From positions 1-8,722 of the forward strand of contig CAZGQY010000174.1 of assembly GCA_964528035.1 (NCBI GenBank): a stretch of DNA of 8,722 bases, read 5' to 3'. Shown here one piece after another: positions 6,291 to 8,722 of the stretch (positions are counted from its first letter, which is position 1; the number at the start of each line of letters is the position of its first letter). Below the pieces are notes generated by a model that saw nothing but the letters and a program-made list of their open reading frames with translations, did no database searches and had not been told where the DNA came from. Made by a program: the position numbers and the translations under genes. This DNA is from CAZGQY01 sp964528035 (lineage in GTDB: Bacteria; Pseudomonadota; Gammaproteobacteria; Methylococcales; UBA1147).

Positions 6291-8564
6291 TCATTGCCGC
6301 ATTTGCAATGTATCCTGCAACTGTTGCAGAGCTTGATTTTCAGGTACTAAACCCTGTAGTATTTTCAAATAAGTCAGCGCATCTTTAAACTGCCCGGCAT
6401 CACGATTAAATGTAACCAGAGCATAAAGAATATCCGTGTTGCCGGAATAACGCTGATGCATTGAGGCAAGCTGTTTGATCGCAGATCCAACTTTACCCTG
6501 GGAGTTTAGCGCTACGGCATAAACATAACCAAAGCGAATGTTATCGGGTGCCTGCTCAGCCGCCTTAGCCAACCAGGTTAATGCTTCGTCTTTCTTTTCT
6601 TGCCTCACCAGTGACAAACCCAGTGCTTCCGCAAGATCAGCACTGTCTGTCAACTCCACCAAGCCTTTTCGAATCAGATTTTCCGCTTTTTCTTCATTGT
6701 TTTGGGAACTGTATAGTTGAGCTAAATTGACATAGGCCGGTACAAATTTCGATTGCAGCGATAAGGCGCGTTCAAAGGCTGCCTCTGCTTTTGCTTGTTC
6801 ACCAATCGCTGAATAAATACCACCCAAATTCACCTGAGCCTCAGGTCGTTCTGCATTAAACTTCTGAACCTGGATCGCTTCATTAATGGCATTCTGAAAT
6901 TGCTTTTTCTGTGCTTCGGGCAGCTGTCCCTGAGGCACCTGGATAAGTAGACTGATCGCTTCTATGCGTACTCCACGTACGGAATCATTCAGCAATGGAT
7001 AAGCCAGTGTCACTTGAGTTCTTAAATCGAACTGCCTTAAGGCCAATAAAGCACTGCGGCGTAACAATGGATTTTCATCATTCAGGTTTATTTTAATTGC
7101 AGCCAGCGTTTTTTGGTCTGGAAAACTCTGTAGTTCCAGTAATGCAGTTGCTCGGGCGATAGCAGCCTGCGATGGTTGCAGTGCAAGTAACTGTAAACTG
7201 TTTCTAGCCCCAGGCAATTGGTTTCTCGCGGCGTGCAGCGTTTCGGCAAATTGCTGATATCCTGCTTGCTTATCCCCATACCATTTGTTAACCGTTGCTG
7301 CCGCCCACAGTACGGGTTTTTGTTTATGGCAGTTGTTACATGAATTGGGTGTCCCTAGTTTTACTGATAAATCAGGCCGAGGTATCCTGAAGCTATGGTC
7401 ATGGCGCGCATCGACCTGCATATAAGTTTTTGCGGGCATGTGACATTCCACGCAACTGGATGCTTTTGAATCTTCCTCATGAAAATGATGCGATTTTGTT
7501 GCATATTGATCCGCCGTGTGACACTGATGACATACCTGTTCGCCAGGCTGTTTCAAAGCATTGCTATGCGGATCATGGCAATCAGAACAGGTCACTCCAT
7601 GCCGATACATCTTGCTTTGCAGGAATGAACCATACACATAGACTTCATCCTGAATCTGTCCGTCAGTATGATAGGCTCCCGCTGTTAACAATGACGGCAA
7701 ATAAGAATCCATGAAGGGCTTCGCCTTTATGTCTTCTGCAATTTGTGAACGGCGACTATGACAACGGGCACAGATCTCGATTTCGGTGTGGTCATTATTA
7801 GTCTGACTACGCTGGGGAATACCCGTATTCGAATCAATATTCCAGCTCACTCCCCTCCTATCACCGAATAAAACCGCCAGCCCCTTTTGCGGATCAGTTA
7901 TTCTCTCTTCAACACTTGTTTTGGCCCAGTTTAAATGTTTTGCACCCGGGCCATGACACGCTTCACAGGATACATCCAGTTCCGACCAGGTGGTGTGAAA
8001 GCTATCCGTTTCGGCATCATAATTTTTTTGAAGATGACTTGAATGGCAATCCGCACACATATAATTCCAATTAAGGTTTGGGCCTGTCCAGTGCAAAACA
8101 TCATCATGGCTAATCTTTTCGTCCGCATGTAAATGCATCCAGCGCTGCCCTCCCTGTTCTTTGGATCGGCTATCCCATGCGATATCCAATGCTTGTAGCC
8201 GGCCACCTGGAAATTCAATTAAATACTGCTGGAGCGGGTAAAAACCGAATACATATTTAACAGAATAGTCGGCCAGTTTGCCGTCCGGCCCGTCGGTACG
8301 AAGCATAAAACGTTTATCTTTGCGGTAAAATAAAGTCTCTACATCGAATTGTTTAAATCGGGCCTTGTTAAAATCGCCAAGCACTGTCTTTTCCGTAGTC
8401 TCCTGCATGGCTAAATCATGATGCGAGCCAGTCCACTGCTCATATTCCTGCTGGTGACACTCGGCGCAAACTTTGCGACCAATATAATTATCACTTGCTG
8501 CAAAAGAACAGTAGTAATAGAGGAAGAAAAATCCGAAATACAGGACTTTCGTTGTACTGGTCAT
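6291..8564 (-). CDS. Periplasmic octahaem cytochrome c with HEAT-like and TPR repeats
   Basis: The 757-residue protein opens with an aromatic-rich signal peptide (about 1-23: a lysine, then LYFGFFFLYYY, cleavage near FAAS), so it should be periplasmic. Eight CXXCH haem c sites follow: C33, C170, C200, C265, C326, C345, C371 and C409 are the first cysteines. The early sites resemble cytochrome c554-type modules (VCAECHQ-x-EYEQW; CEACHGPGAKH), and the later ones the doubled-CXXCH type (CSDCHDPHS, CHQCH, CVECHMP). Residues about 455-545 look like HEAT repeats and about 572-745 form several TPR units (for example VNLGGIYSAIGEQAKAEAAF). I infer a multihaem electron-transfer protein or oxidoreductase whose repeats bind a partner. 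The substrate is not identifiable, although reduction of nitrogen or sulfur compounds is plausible for such haem groups. ATG 8564 lacks a good Shine-Dalgarno site but sits correctly before the signal peptide. The stop is TGA. Confidence 0.9.
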   Translation of the reverse strand: MTSTTKVLYFGFFFLYYYCSFAASDNYIGRKVCAECHQQEYEQWTGSHHDLAMQETTEKTVLGDFNKARFKQFDVETLFYRKDKRFMLRTDGPDGKLADYSVKYVFGFYPLQQYLIEFPGGRLQALDIAWDSRSKEQGGQRWMHLHADEKISHDDVLHWTGPNLNWNYMCADCHSSHLQKNYDAETDSFHTTWSELDVSCEACHGPGAKHLNWAKTSVEERITDPQKGLAVLFGDRRGVSWNIDSNTGIPQRSQTNNDHTEIEICARCHSRRSQIAEDIKAKPFMDSYLPSLLTAGAYHTDGQIQDEVYVYGSFLQSKMYRHGVTCSDCHDPHSNALKQPGEQVCHQCHTADQYATKSHHFHEEDSKASSCVECHMPAKTYMQVDARHDHSFRIPRPDLSVKLGTPNSCNNCHKQKPVLWAAATVNKWYGDKQAGYQQFAETLHAARNQLPGARNSLQLLALQPSQAAIARATALLELQSFPDQKTLAAIKINLNDENPLLRRSALLALRQFDLRTQVTLAYPLLNDSVRGVRIEAISLLIQVPQGQLPEAQKKQFQNAINEAIQVQKFNAERPEAQVNLGGIYSAIGEQAKAEAAFERALSLQSKFVPAYVNLAQLYSSQNNEEKAENLIRKGLVELTDSADLAEALGLSLVRQEKKDEALTWLAKAAEQAPDNIRFGYVYAVALNSQGKVGSAIKQLASMHQRYSGNTDILYALVTFNRDAGQFKDALTYLKILQGLVPENQALQQLQDTLQMRQ

Positions 8565-8627
8565 GAGTAACTGATCAATTTAATATACCTACCCTAATGT
8601 GTAGAAAAATTTCTGGAGATTTATGGT

Positions 8628-8722
8628 TTAGGAGCAAGATTTTAATAATATGCGAAAGGTTGACGCAGGATTATTGTTTGTCTTCAAGGCCTAGCAACAG
8701 GCGCATAGCCGGGCTACGCAAC
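8628..8722 (-). repeat. Right copy of the end repeat, inverted, cut by the window end
   Basis: This is the inverted counterpart of 10-104, with eight mismatches in 95 aligned bases. The hairpin head lies at 8692-8722 and is incomplete because the window stops inside it: the outer arm AGCAACAG is present but its partner would lie beyond the end. The inner stem gains a base pair relative to the left copy because of a loop change (CCCGG for CCCTG). It sits 64 bases upstream of the cytochrome start, so here it is 5' of the inner gene, whereas the left copy is 3' of its gene. That argues against a simple transcript-end function for the inner genes. Confidence 0.85.

Noticed and set aside
8651..8695. 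Short reading frame ATG to TAG inside the right repeat
   Set aside because: The equivalent position in the left copy reads ATG-TGA, so the frame is not conserved between copies and is not a real small gene.

Overview
The window looks like chromosomal DNA of a free-living, probably aquatic gammaproteobacterium of middling GC content. This is an inference from gene content (CinA, a YcbX-like MOSC protein, a DUF2147 secreted protein, a PhoD-like phosphatase and a periplasmic multiheme cytochrome) and not from a marker gene. No RNA gene, CRISPR array, transposase or phage gene is visible. The standard genetic code applies: the visible stops are TAA, TAG and TGA.

Layout from left to right. A 104-base repeat with a strong hairpin (1-104) abuts the 3' end of a CinA-like gene on the minus strand (128-1375). 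A long gene-free gap (1376-1858) separates it from a divergent MOSC-domain gene on the plus strand (1859-2674). Next comes a perfect 11-base-arm inverted repeat (2772-2795), then a small MESH1-type HD hydrolase gene on the plus strand (2829-3371) that is interrupted by an in-frame TGA. After a convergent gap of about 270 bases, three genes lie on the minus strand: a secreted DUF2147 protein (3646-4089), a PhoD-like metallophosphatase (4400-6097) and an eight-haem cytochrome c with HEAT-like and TPR repeats (6291-8564). A second copy of the end repeat, in inverted orientation, closes the window (8628-8722).

The genes do not form one obvious pathway. Gaps of about 190 to 480 bases between most neighbours suggest mostly separate transcription units. 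The HD protein (alarmone or NADPH phosphate hydrolysis) and the PhoD-like enzyme (phosphoester hydrolysis) both handle phosphate esters, but nothing in the sequence links them. The MOSC protein probably binds molybdenum cofactor. The cytochrome belongs in the periplasm and implies an anaerobic or alternative electron-transfer capacity.

The most notable points are the approximately 92% identical 95-base inverted copies at both ends, the nonsense codon in an otherwise intact HD hydrolase whose metal ligands are all kept, and the loss of deamidase signature residues in the C-terminal half of CinA. I found no convincing new multi-gene system here.
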